DNA from: Candidatus Muiribacterium halophilum
GTDB taxonomy: Bacteria; Muiribacteriota; Muiribacteriia; Muiribacteriales; Muiribacteriaceae
Direction: 5' to 3'
Length of the DNA: 42,947 bases
NCBI GenBank assembly: GCA_002869225.1
Contig: PKTG01000053.1
Location: 1-42,947, forward strand
The position numbers were made by a program, and so were the translations under genes. Positions within the stretch are counted from its first letter, which is position 1. Each line of letters starts with the position of its first letter. The notes under the pieces are model-generated. The model did no database searches. It was not told the DNA's origin and saw only the letters and a list, made by a program, of their open reading frames with translations. Positions 14,726 to 22,423 of this stretch are shown here, one piece after another.

Positions 14726-15208
14726 TCAGGCTGTCGTACTTACCAGATTTATCTTCTGTTTTTTGTTTTCTCTTCTATAAGTATTCGATTTATTGAGTTT
14801 CTTAAACAAATAACGATAATAGTTCGCATTTGTATTAAGTAGTGAAGTGTTGATGTTGTTTAGCTCAACAAACGAATCTAATAAACTGTCGATCTTTTCT
14901 TTCTTCTCAATAAATATGTTCTTTTCCTCTGGGAAATCAACTAATCTATTTATAAGCCCGGAAAGATTCATTCCTTCTACATCAAAGATAGTACCAATTT
15001 CTTTAAAAGTTGCAGCAAGGGATAGCTCGACTTTTTTAAAATCTCTGGTAAGATTTCTTTCTTTTGTTATTATATTGACTAATTTTTGACTATCGGCAGC
15101 ATCTGTAAGAATTATCTCTTTCTTTTTCAGAGCAGTTTCAACTAGCTCTTCCAAAGAAGAAATAAGATCATTTAAGATATTCCCGGCGTTTTTTATCTCT
15201 TCTCTCAT
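14726..15208 (-). CDS. flgN: FlgN-like flagellar export chaperone
   Basis: A 160-residue, mostly alpha-helical protein without a signal peptide or membrane segment. Its length, the helical pattern (LISSLEELVETALKKKEIILTDAADSQKLVNI), the closing YYRYLFKKL region and its place between flgM and flgK match FlgN, the chaperone that delivers FlgK and FlgL for export. In B. subtilis the gene at this place is yvyG. Sequence similarity in this family is weak, so context carries much of the call. It starts 43 bp after the flgM stop. Confidence 0.8.
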   Translation of the reverse strand: MREEIKNAGNILNDLISSLEELVETALKKKEIILTDAADSQKLVNIITKERNLTRDFKKVELSLAATFKEIGTIFDVEGMNLSGLINRLVDFPEEKNIFIEKKEKIDSLLDSFVELNNINTSLLNTNANYYRYLFKKLNKSNTYRRENKKQKINLVSTTA

Positions 15209-15251
15209 TACTGGTGCACCCCTCTCTTTTTTTATTTACAAAAGAGTATGT

Positions 15252-15584
15252 TTATTCAACTAAGTTTTTATAGAGACCGGTGTTAATAAATTTTTCTGCT
15301 AGCGCTTCCGCATCAACTTTGTAAGTCCCAGCTGCGATCTTAGCTTTAATATCATTGACAACATCCCACCTTACATCAGGTGCGTTATCAACTATCTTTT
15401 TAGCCTCTTTTACTTCTTCGCTTTTTGCTGAAAGTTTGACATCCTCATTTTTCATGAGTTTATCAGCTTTATTAGACTTAGTTGCATCAAGCTCTTTTTT
15501 AAACTTGGCAGCATTTGCTTTTTTTGTTTTATTTTTTTCAATATCGTTGATGAATTGCTGCGCTTTAATGCTTTTAATATCCAT
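15252..15584 (-). CDS. flgM: anti-sigma-28 factor FlgM
   Basis: Binds the flagellar sigma factor FliA and is exported once the hook is complete, releasing late gene expression. The 110 residues begin MDIKSIKAQQFINDIEKNK and are Lys- and Ala-rich, as expected of an intrinsically disordered protein. The C-terminal half has the sigma-binding region VRWDVVNDIKAKIAAGTYKV followed by DAEALAEKFI, the FlgM signature. The start follows AGGAGG. A sigma-28 type promoter about 100 bp upstream makes it likely that FliA drives its own inhibitor and the downstream flgNKL-fliW-csrA genes. The cognate fliA is at 33.9-34.7 kb. Confidence 0.93.
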   Translation of the reverse strand: MDIKSIKAQQFINDIEKNKTKKANAAKFKKELDATKSNKADKLMKNEDVKLSAKSEEVKEAKKIVDNAPDVRWDVVNDIKAKIAAGTYKVDAEALAEKFINTGLYKNLVE

Positions 15585-15681
15585 TCTGGCATCCTCCTGG
15601 ACTGCTTTTAAAAATTCCGACCTTTAATGTCTTTTATTATTATTTTTAATACATTGAAACAAAAAAACCGCTTCACTTTAT

Positions 15682-15709
15682 ATATCGGATTGCACCAGTA
15701 CCCACTTTA
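15682..15709 (-). promoter_or_regulatory. Sigma-28 (FliA) type promoter of flgM
   Basis: Minus strand: TAAA (15709-15706), a 16-bp spacer, then TCCGATAT (15689-15682), close to the sigma-28 consensus TAAA-N15-GCCGATAA. It lies 98 bp upstream of the flgM start. Confidence 0.7.
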
Positions 15710-15734
15710 AAGTTATTTTCCTGTTTTTAGAAAT

Positions 15735-16475
15735 TTATAACTTTTTAGCTAGGTTTTTCTCTGTTTTTCTTCGTTTTTCTATCGGAGTTACGCCGAGAAC
15801 ACCGATAGACAACTTAACATCTGCAAACAGAGAAGTTATCTCCGAAACGGTATTTCCAGTTGTAATTATATCATCTATTATTAGTATTTTCGAGTTTTTT
15901 TTAATCTTAAAAGACGGATTTATTCTAAAGGCACCTTTTATCTCTTTCTCCCTCTCTTTTCTACCCAATGTCTTCATCTCACTCGTCTGTCTTTTTTTAA
16001 TTATAAGGCCTTTACAAAACCTCCCGCCTACAAGTTGCGATATCTTATATGCAAGTCCAGCAGAATGAAAACTAAGTCCTTTTCTTCCAGGTACATATGT
16101 TACAAGATCAAACTCATCTTTTTTTATTTGATTTTTAATGACAAAAGCAAGCGAAAGATCTCTAAGCAGATTTCTGTTTTTTGAATTTTTAAATACTAAA
16201 AGTCTCTTTCTAAAATCCCCTTTATACTCAGATAAATAATATAGATCATTAACACCATATCTTTTGTTGATTTTATTAAAGAGTTTTTTCCTAAATTCTG
16301 AATCTATTGAAATACAATCATCACAAAGGACTCTTTTGATCTTCTTACCACAAACAACACAACTAGGCGGAAAAAAGATATCAAATAAAGAGTTTTTAAG
16401 ATTTTCGATTTCTTTTGAAAAGGATACCTCTTTCAGAATCCTTAATAAATTTGATGATTTCATCGGACTCATCAC
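15735..16475 (-). CDS. comF: ComF family phosphoribosyltransferase-like protein
   Basis: Cytoplasmic ComFC-type protein, linked to DNA uptake in naturally competent bacteria. Near the N-terminus it has a zinc-finger pattern (CVVCGKK, then CDDC; two CxxC pairs, about residues 38-55). In the C-terminal third is the PRPP-loop motif KILIIDDIITTGNTVSEI (about 195-212). The 246-residue length fits the family. The reading frame overlaps the 3' end of lpxA by 80 bp; start codons GTG 16475, ATG 16472 and ATG 16463 are all possible, none with a strong ribosome binding site. It sits directly upstream of flgM, the same neighbourhood as comFC-yvyF-flgM in B. subtilis. Confidence 0.85.
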   Translation of the reverse strand: MMSPMKSSNLLRILKEVSFSKEIENLKNSLFDIFFPPSCVVCGKKIKRVLCDDCISIDSEFRKKLFNKINKRYGVNDLYYLSEYKGDFRKRLLVFKNSKNRNLLRDLSLAFVIKNQIKKDEFDLVTYVPGRKGLSFHSAGLAYKISQLVGGRFCKGLIIKKRQTSEMKTLGRKEREKEIKGAFRINPSFKIKKNSKILIIDDIITTGNTVSEITSLFADVKLSIGVLGVTPIEKRRKTEKNLAKKL

Positions 16476-17187
16476 ATCTCATTGTTTTCATTTGTTCGAG
16501 GGCTTGCGAAACATTATAACCTGATCTAAAAAGTATCCTGAAGATCTTCTTTAGATTTTCTATCTTATCTTCAGAAAAACCATTTCTTTCAAATCCAATT
16601 ATATTAAGAGCAAAGACTCTTGAAGGGTTTCCATCGACTTTGACATAAGGCAATACATCTTTTATTATCTTTGATTTTCCACCCGTCATAGAAAATCTAC
16701 CTATACGGACAAACTGATGAACTGCTGCCAGACCACCTATTATAGCGTTATTATCAACAGTTACATGACCAGCTAAAGTAGCATTGTTTGAAAGCACCAC
16801 ATTGTTATGAACTACCGTATGATGAGCCATATGAGCGTATGCCATAATAAGATTGTTGTCACCGATTCTTGTATAATCTGACCTGTCACCTTCAGTGGCA
16901 TTTATAGTAACAAACTCCCTGATATTATTATTATTACCAATAACAACACCGCTTTCGCCACCAGCATAGGCTATAGCCTGTGTTATCGTGCCAATAACAG
17001 CTCCCGGAAATATATTATTATTATCTCCAATGATAGTATTACCGGTTATATAAGCATTAGACATGACTTTGCAATTTTTTCCAATTATAACATTTGAACC
17101 TATATATGCATTAGGTTCTATGATAGAACCTTCGCCTATAACTGCTCCTTCACACACTATAGCTCTTTTATCTATATTATTATTCAT
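16396..17187 (-). CDS. lpxA: UDP-N-acetylglucosamine acyltransferase LpxA
   Basis: First enzyme of lipid A synthesis: it transfers a 3-hydroxyacyl chain from acyl carrier protein to UDP-GlcNAc in the cytoplasm. It shows hexapeptide repeats of the left-handed beta-helix (IGEGSIIEPNAYIGSNVIIG) and the catalytic-His region MAYAHMAHHTVV (about residues 114-125). The C-terminal helical domain includes NIIGFERNGFSEDKIENLKK. The ATG at 17187 is chosen: GAGGA lies 7 nt upstream and the resulting 263 residues equal the usual length, whereas an in-frame codon at 17229 would add 14 atypical residues. It follows lpxC-fabZ after 150 bp. Confidence 0.96.
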   Translation of the reverse strand: MNNNIDKRAIVCEGAVIGEGSIIEPNAYIGSNVIIGKNCKVMSNAYITGNTIIGDNNNIFPGAVIGTITQAIAYAGGESGVVIGNNNNIREFVTINATEGDRSDYTRIGDNNLIMAYAHMAHHTVVHNNVVLSNNATLAGHVTVDNNAIIGGLAAVHQFVRIGRFSMTGGKSKIIKDVLPYVKVDGNPSRVFALNIIGFERNGFSEDKIENLKKIFRILFRSGYNVSQALEQMKTMRCDESDEIIKFIKDSERGILFKRNRKS

Positions 17188-17337
17188 CAGACCATCCTCA
17201 AATAACTTAACTAACAATATTGATAACACAAAATATATAAAAGCTGCAACTTTTTATACAAAAAAAGCATTTTGACATAAATATATTTTATTATATGTTA
17301 TCTTTTACAGTAAGGACTATATATTGAAAGGTTATTA

Positions 17338-18615
17338 TCACGCTTTAACCAGTGAAAACATAAGCTCACCCGATGCGACTAATTTCCCATCAACTTTTGC
17401 GGTTCCTTTTACCTTACCGATCTTACCCATCAACTTGATTATCTCAATTTCAAGATACAATGCATCACCAGGCTCAACAGGTCTTCTAAACCTGAATTTA
17501 TCTATCCCGCCAAAAAACGGAAGTTTTCCCTGATGTTCAGTCTTAGATAGCATGAAGACTCCTGCGACCTGAGCCAACGCTTCTATTATTAAAACACCTG
17601 GCATGACAGGTCTTGAAGGGAAATGACCATTAAAGAACTCTTCATTGACAGTGACATTCTTTAAGCCTATTGCTTTTTTTCCATCCTCAATACCAACAAT
17701 CCTATCCACTAAAAGAAATGGATATCTATGAGGCAGTATTTTTTTAATATCATTTATATTAAAAGTGTTCTGGCTCATTTTAAATTTCTTGTACGCCTTT
17801 CTTAGGAGCCTTGCAGCTTCTACATTTAAAGCATGTCCAACTTTAACAGCCACTACATGCCCTCTTATCGGCATACCCATAAGAGAAAGATCTCCAATCA
17901 TGTCAAGTATCTTATGTCTTACAAATTCATTCGGAGCACGAAGTCCATCCTCATTAAGAACCTGTTGATCATCAAGTCCAATAGTGTTCTCAAGACTTGA
18001 ACCTGCTGCTTTACTTTGAGATTTCAATTTCTCATAATCTCTATAAAACCCAAAAGTCCTGGCAAACATTATTTCTTCAGTAAATGTTTTTTCATTTATT
18101 GGTATACTTAAATACTGACTTCCAATAACAGGATGATCATAATCTATAGTAAAGGATATTTTAAACTCATTATGAGGTTTTATTATTATAACTGTATCAT
18201 CTTTTACAACTGAGATCGTCTCTGTTACATCAAAGACTTCCTGTTCTTCATCAAGTTCTTTTATTCCAGCCTCTCTAATAAGTTCAACAAAATGTTTAGA
18301 ACTTCCATCAGCTACCGGAAATTCATTTGAGTTTATCTCAATATCAACATTAAAGATACCAAGACCTGCACAAGCGGCAAGAACATGTTCGACAGTATAG
18401 ACTTCAAAACCTTCACTCTTAAGAGCAGTCCCTCTTATTACATCATCAACATTATCTATATCAGCTTTTATCCTTATACAAGGATCCAGGTCTTTTCTTA
18501 CAAAGGTAATACCACTCCCAGCTTTTGCAGGTTTAAGTATGGCTTCTATGTTATTACCTGTGTGAACACCAATCCCAGATATTCTTACTTCGTTTCCAAG
18601 GGTCTTTTGCTTCAT
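17338..18615 (-). CDS. lpxC-fabZ: bifunctional LpxC deacetylase / FabZ dehydratase
   Basis: A fused protein of 425 residues. Residues 1-275 are LpxC, the zinc deacetylase that commits UDP-3-O-acyl-GlcNAc to lipid A. Its signatures include [21 protein letters not shown] and [14 protein letters not shown] with GHALN. Residues about 285-425 are FabZ, 3-hydroxyacyl-ACP dehydratase, with [35 protein letters not shown] (catalytic His and Glu) and a hot-dog fold pattern. No stop or frameshift separates the halves. The ATG at 18615 follows GGAG by 7 nt and is preferred to an in-frame TTG at 18633. The fusion is known in Bacteroidetes/Chlorobi-like groups; the two steps compete for the same hydroxyacyl-ACP pool. 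Confidence 0.96.
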   Translation of the reverse strand: MKQKTLGNEVRISGIGVHTGNNIEAILKPAKAGSGITFVRKDLDPCIRIKADIDNVDDVIRGTALKSEGFEVYTVEHVLAACAGLGIFNVDIEINSNEFPVADGSSKHFVELIREAGIKELDEEQEVFDVTETISVVKDDTVIIIKPHNEFKISFTIDYDHPVIGSQYLSIPINEKTFTEEIMFARTFGFYRDYEKLKSQSKAAGSSLENTIGLDDQQVLNEDGLRAPNEFVRHKILDMIGDLSLMGMPIRGHVVAVKVGHALNVEAARLLRKAYKKFKMSQNTFNINDIKKILPHRYPFLLVDRIVGIEDGKKAIGLKNVTVNEEFFNGHFPSRPVMPGVLIIEALAQVAGVFMLSKTEHQGKLPFFGGIDKFRFRRPVEPGDALYLEIEIIKLMGKIGKVKGTAKVDGKLVASGELMFSLVKA

Positions 18616-18629
18616 CGATTTTCTCCAAT

Positions 18630-19232
18630 TCAATATTTATTCAAATAAAAAATATTTACATACTCTGATTCAGGAAGATTTCGTCTATCTTCGGTGTCAA
18701 TCTCTATTTTTTCGTAATATATTGCTCCAGATACCTGTATCTTATAACCTTTGTTGGTTATATCGCCTCTTTTTTCTATCACATAAGAAACCTGTTGCAT
18801 AAGCATCTGTTCATAAGCCCAGCCCCATGTTATCTCATCATTTTTATAGAAAAAGACACCCGTAAAAGAACCTCCGATACTTTCAAGATTAAAGGCTCCT
18901 CCAATATAATAGTTATCCTGTTCATTAGTTATACCTATATTATAACCACCAGCCATTAAATAAAGTCCGTCGAGTGGGCCTAAGGAAAACTTAAAATCAT
19001 AAAGGTTTCCCTTGTTTGTGGTCTTTGTATAGCCCGCCTCAAAAAAGTTCGGAAGTGGTGCATAGGAGTATCTCTTAGGTTCTTCCGATACACCTTCGAG
19101 TTTATAGTAATCATAACCGGATTTTATTCTAAAATCTGGTATCATAGAGTAACCTTGACCACCAAGGTAATCAAGAGAAAATGATATTATTACAAATAAA
19201 AATATAAAAAATATGAAATTAATTTTTTTCAT
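18630..19232 (-). CDS. exported protein of unknown function
   Basis: A 200-residue protein starting with a clear signal peptide ([23 protein letters not shown]). The mature part is rich in Tyr, Gly and alternating hydrophobic residues ([36 protein letters not shown]), suggesting beta strands in the periplasm or outer membrane. No family is recognised. It overlaps lpxD by 14 bp and lies 14 bp before the lpxC-fabZ start, so it belongs to the lipid A operon. Its start has no good ribosome binding site and is probably reached by coupling from lpxD. Confidence 0.75.
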   Translation of the reverse strand: MKKINFIFFIFLFVIISFSLDYLGGQGYSMIPDFRIKSGYDYYKLEGVSEEPKRYSYAPLPNFFEAGYTKTTNKGNLYDFKFSLGPLDGLYLMAGGYNIGITNEQDNYYIGGAFNLESIGGSFTGVFFYKNDEITWGWAYEQMLMQQVSYVIEKRGDITNKGYKIQVSGAIYYEKIEIDTEDRRNLPESEYVNIFYLNKY

Positions 19233-20262
19233 TGAAATCTATTATCTTCTTAAGTTTTTTAAATACCATAGGCAATCTTCTGATATGAGCTTTAAGTTTC
19301 ATATCTTCAAGATGACTTACAGCAGGAAAACCCGAAACAAAGCTGTTTTCCTTGATATTATTCATAACCACAGATCTTGCTGCTATTGTAGAATTACTAC
19401 CTATTTTAAGATGTCCTACAATACCACTTTGACCTGCAATAGTTACGTTATCACCTATCTCAACACTTCCTGAGATACCAACCTGTGCTACTATAAAACA
19501 ATTCTTCCCTATCTTCACGCTATGAGCAATATGAACAAGATTATCCACTTTTGTACCATTTCCAATAGACGTTGAACCAACAGAAGCTCGGTCTATAGTA
19601 ACGTTAGCGCCAAGCTCAACATTATCACCTATGACAACATTTCCTATCTGCTCGATCTTATGTATCATACCGCCATTTTGAACATAACCAAACCCATCAC
19701 TTCCTATTACAGTTCCAGGTTGAATATGCACGCCGTCACCTATCTTTGAATCATATCTGATAACAACATTCTGATATATTTTGCAATTTTCACCTATAAA
19801 ACAATGGTCTTCAATTACAGTTCCAGAGTATATAGCAGTATTGTCACCAACAACAACGTTTTTTCCTACGTAGACATTATGACCTAGACTTACATTTTTT
19901 CCTATTCTTGCACTATCCTCTATAAAAGCTGTTTTTGCTATACCAGTCTTAACAGGTCGTGTACTAAACTCACTCAAGAGACTTGAAAACGCAAAATAAG
20001 GATTTTTAACAATTAAGAACTTTTTATCTTTTAACATCTTTACCCTATCAAAAAGTTCTTCATTTATTATTATGAAATCAGCTTTAGAATCTTTTACCTG
20101 ATCAGAATATTTTTTTGATCCCAGAAAAGTGACATCACCTTTAATAGCCTCTTCGAGGGTGTTTATTCCTGTTATATATGCTTTATCCACATCAACGTCG
20201 TTATTTGTTATTAAATTCGCTTCAATAACATCTATGACGTCCTTAAGCGGTATCTTTTTCAT
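19219..20262 (-). CDS. lpxD: UDP-3-O-acylglucosamine N-acyltransferase LpxD
   Basis: Third enzyme of lipid A synthesis, adding the N-linked hydroxyacyl chain. The 347 residues comprise an N-terminal uridine-binding domain (about 1-105, with ITGINTLEEAIKGDVTFLGS), a hexapeptide-repeat beta-helix (about 106-300) and a C-terminal helix. The region LVHIAHSVKIG contains the catalytic histidine (H239 in E. coli), and HIQPGTVIGSDGFGY is a strong family motif. It follows skp by 19 bp, matching the conserved order bamA-skp-lpxD. Confidence 0.96.
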   Translation of the reverse strand: MKKIPLKDVIDVIEANLITNNDVDVDKAYITGINTLEEAIKGDVTFLGSKKYSDQVKDSKADFIIINEELFDRVKMLKDKKFLIVKNPYFAFSSLLSEFSTRPVKTGIAKTAFIEDSARIGKNVSLGHNVYVGKNVVVGDNTAIYSGTVIEDHCFIGENCKIYQNVVIRYDSKIGDGVHIQPGTVIGSDGFGYVQNGGMIHKIEQIGNVVIGDNVELGANVTIDRASVGSTSIGNGTKVDNLVHIAHSVKIGKNCFIVAQVGISGSVEIGDNVTIAGQSGIVGHLKIGSNSTIAARSVVMNNIKENSFVSGFPAVSHLEDMKLKAHIRRLPMVFKKLKKIIDFNEKN

Positions 20263-20281
20263 TATGATCCCTGATAATCTA

Positions 20282-20779
20282 TTATTTTTTATTCAGTTCT
20301 TTTATAACTTCCTCGGTAATATCATCAGCACCAAAGAATACAACATTTTTTTCAAGTATATAATCATAACCTTTTTTCTTTGCTATTTTTGATATTATTT
20401 TATCTATATCACTTTTTATATCATCCATATACTGTTTTTCCATATCCTGTAGTTCCTGATTAAAACTCGCCAACTTTCTCTGAAGACTCATTATATCGAC
20501 TTTAAGCTTATTTTCTTCTTTTTTAAGTTCGTCGCCTGAAAGGCTTTTATCTTTCTTTTTTGATTCTAGTGCATCTTTTCTTTCTTTGAGTTCAGATTCG
20601 ATCTTTGAAAGTTTTTCCTGTCTTGAAGACTTTTCCATCTGAAGAGCATCAAAGGAATTCTGTGTCTTTCCATAACTACTAAAAGCTTGTTGAAAATCTA
20701 CAACAGCGATCTTAGTTCCAGCAGCAAAAGCTGATACAGCAAAAAGTGTTACGACGATTACCAACATTAATTTCTTCAT
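20282..20779 (-). CDS. skp: periplasmic chaperone Skp/OmpH
   Basis: A 165-residue OmpH-family protein. The signal peptide is MKKLMLVIVVTLFAVSAFAA, with cleavage likely near residue 20. The mature N-terminus TKIAVVDFQQAFSSYGKTQ is the family hallmark, followed by a long charged coiled coil (about 45-125) and a C-terminal strand region DYILEKNVVFFGADDITEEV. Skp trimers hold unfolded outer-membrane proteins for BamA, encoded 15 bp upstream. AGGAGA precedes the ATG. Confidence 0.92.
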   Translation of the reverse strand: MKKLMLVIVVTLFAVSAFAAGTKIAVVDFQQAFSSYGKTQNSFDALQMEKSSRQEKLSKIESELKERKDALESKKKDKSLSGDELKKEENKLKVDIMSLQRKLASFNQELQDMEKQYMDDIKSDIDKIISKIAKKKGYDYILEKNVVFFGADDITEEVIKELNKK

Positions 20780-20794
20780 ATATTTTCTCCTTTT

Positions 20795-22423
20795 TTAGAA
20801 CATAAATCCAAGACCCAGGTAAAGCCTTCCCGTGTCATGATCATCATCATTAAAAGGCTTACCATAATCAATCCTTATTATACCAATAGGACTGTCAATT
20901 GCAAACCCGACACCAACCGTCTTTCTAAAATCATCATTAATAAGTGCTATATCCGAAAAGATTATATACCATAATCTTTCATTGACTTTAAGTCTTTCCT
21001 CAAGATTAATTAGAATATATTCATTTGAAGTAAAGTTAGATGATTTATAACCTCGAAGTGTATCGCCACCACCAACTGAGGCTTTTTCATACTCTCCAAG
21101 TTGATTCTCATCAAGATCTATATACTCTGTCATCAACCTTATTCCTGTTTCCTGTCTGTTCTGCTTGTAAATAAGAGTTTTCCAGAATTTATATTTATAA
21201 TAGGATGTTTTTCCGCTTAAAAAACCTCCTGTCTTCGAAAATGACAGATAAGCCTTTCCGTTTTTTTGTTTCTGAGAGACAATATATTCAAGCCATGATT
21301 TTTTTTCACCTGCACTTGCGTTTCCTGCTTTCACTGTAATATTTTCCGAAGTGTATCTATACTCATGTTCAAAACTTTTTGATTTCTTTTTAAAACCCAG
21401 TCCCAACCCATCTTTTTCTTCCTGAAAATCATACAGTTTTATACCATTGTTATCGTATTTTTCTCTATCAATACTATAATCATAGAGTTTAACATCCATG
21501 GTATATTCACTCTGCAAAAAATAGGGATGTTCGAATGTAAATTCATAATTACTGACCTCACCAAGTTCAATCTCAAACTTAAGATTATCTCCTCTACCTC
21601 TGAAGTTTTTCTTTTCTAGTGAAATACTTCCAACAAAACCGTCATAAGAACCATAATTTATGCCAAAAGCTAACTCGCCGGTCTTCTTTTCCTGAATCTC
21701 GATCTCAATCCTGATATAGCCAGGTATTGTACCATCTTTTATAAAGAAACGGATGTTTTTAAAGATACCCATCTTTTTAATTGAATCCACACCACTTACA
21801 AGAGTATTAAAGTTATAAAAATCTCCTTTTTCTATACCTATCTTTCTCTTAATGAAAGATGCCTTGGTTGATTGAGAACCTTTGACCAAAAGAGCCTCGA
21901 CTTTTGGTTCCTTTATTGAAAGTTTTATCTTACTCCCATCCTCGGATACTTCAACATCATCTACACTGACAAGAGTATAACCCTTTGAAGCATAATATTT
22001 TTCAATAAGTTTCATATCATCTTTAAGAGTATTGAAATTAAATACATTATTTACTTTACTCTTGATTATATATAGTATCTGATTATCTGATAATATATTG
22101 TTACCGATTATCTGAATAGATCTTATTTTTTTATTCTCGATAAGTTTGAATATTATCTTCACGCCACCCGATTGCTGCTGGGTATCCGCACCAACATCAG
22201 TAAAGTTTCCAGAATTATAAAGTCTGTTAATGTCAGATTGAAGGATCTCAGCTTCAAAACTACTACCTACACGACTTGCTATTTTCATCAGAAGCTCTTC
22301 AGAAGAAAACCTGTTATTTCCTTTAAATTCTATAGCTGTTATTATATTTGAATAAGAATACGCATTTAAAGTAAGAAATATGATAAATAAAAAGAATATT
22401 CGTTTTAGAATTCTATTTTCCAT
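20795..22423 (-). CDS. bamA: outer membrane protein assembly factor BamA (short form)
   Basis: Omp85-family barrel that inserts other barrels into the outer membrane. After a signal segment (residues 4-24) come about three POTRA domains (ITAIEFKGNNRFSSEELL, about 28-98; IRSIQIIGNNILSDNQIL, about 100-174; VEALLVKGSQSTKASFIK, about 176-248). A 16-strand-type barrel follows. GGGDTLRGYKSSNF carries the RGY/RGF loop-6 motif, and the chain ends in Phe (GLGFMF), the usual barrel-end residue. At 542 residues it is shorter than E. coli BamA (about 800, five POTRA). It could also be read as a TamA-like protein because tamB is next to it, but skp and lpxD downstream favour BamA; one protein might serve both roles. 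It overlaps tamB by 19 bp. Confidence 0.88.
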   Translation of the reverse strand: MENRILKRIFFLFIIFLTLNAYSYSNIITAIEFKGNNRFSSEELLMKIASRVGSSFEAEILQSDINRLYNSGNFTDVGADTQQQSGGVKIIFKLIENKKIRSIQIIGNNILSDNQILYIIKSKVNNVFNFNTLKDDMKLIEKYYASKGYTLVSVDDVEVSEDGSKIKLSIKEPKVEALLVKGSQSTKASFIKRKIGIEKGDFYNFNTLVSGVDSIKKMGIFKNIRFFIKDGTIPGYIRIEIEIQEKKTGELAFGINYGSYDGFVGSISLEKKNFRGRGDNLKFEIELGEVSNYEFTFEHPYFLQSEYTMDVKLYDYSIDREKYDNNGIKLYDFQEEKDGLGLGFKKKSKSFEHEYRYTSENITVKAGNASAGEKKSWLEYIVSQKQKNGKAYLSFSKTGGFLSGKTSYYKYKFWKTLIYKQNRQETGIRLMTEYIDLDENQLGEYEKASVGGGDTLRGYKSSNFTSNEYILINLEERLKVNERLWYIIFSDIALINDDFRKTVGVGFAIDSPIGIIRIDYGKPFNDDDHDTGRLYLGLGFMF

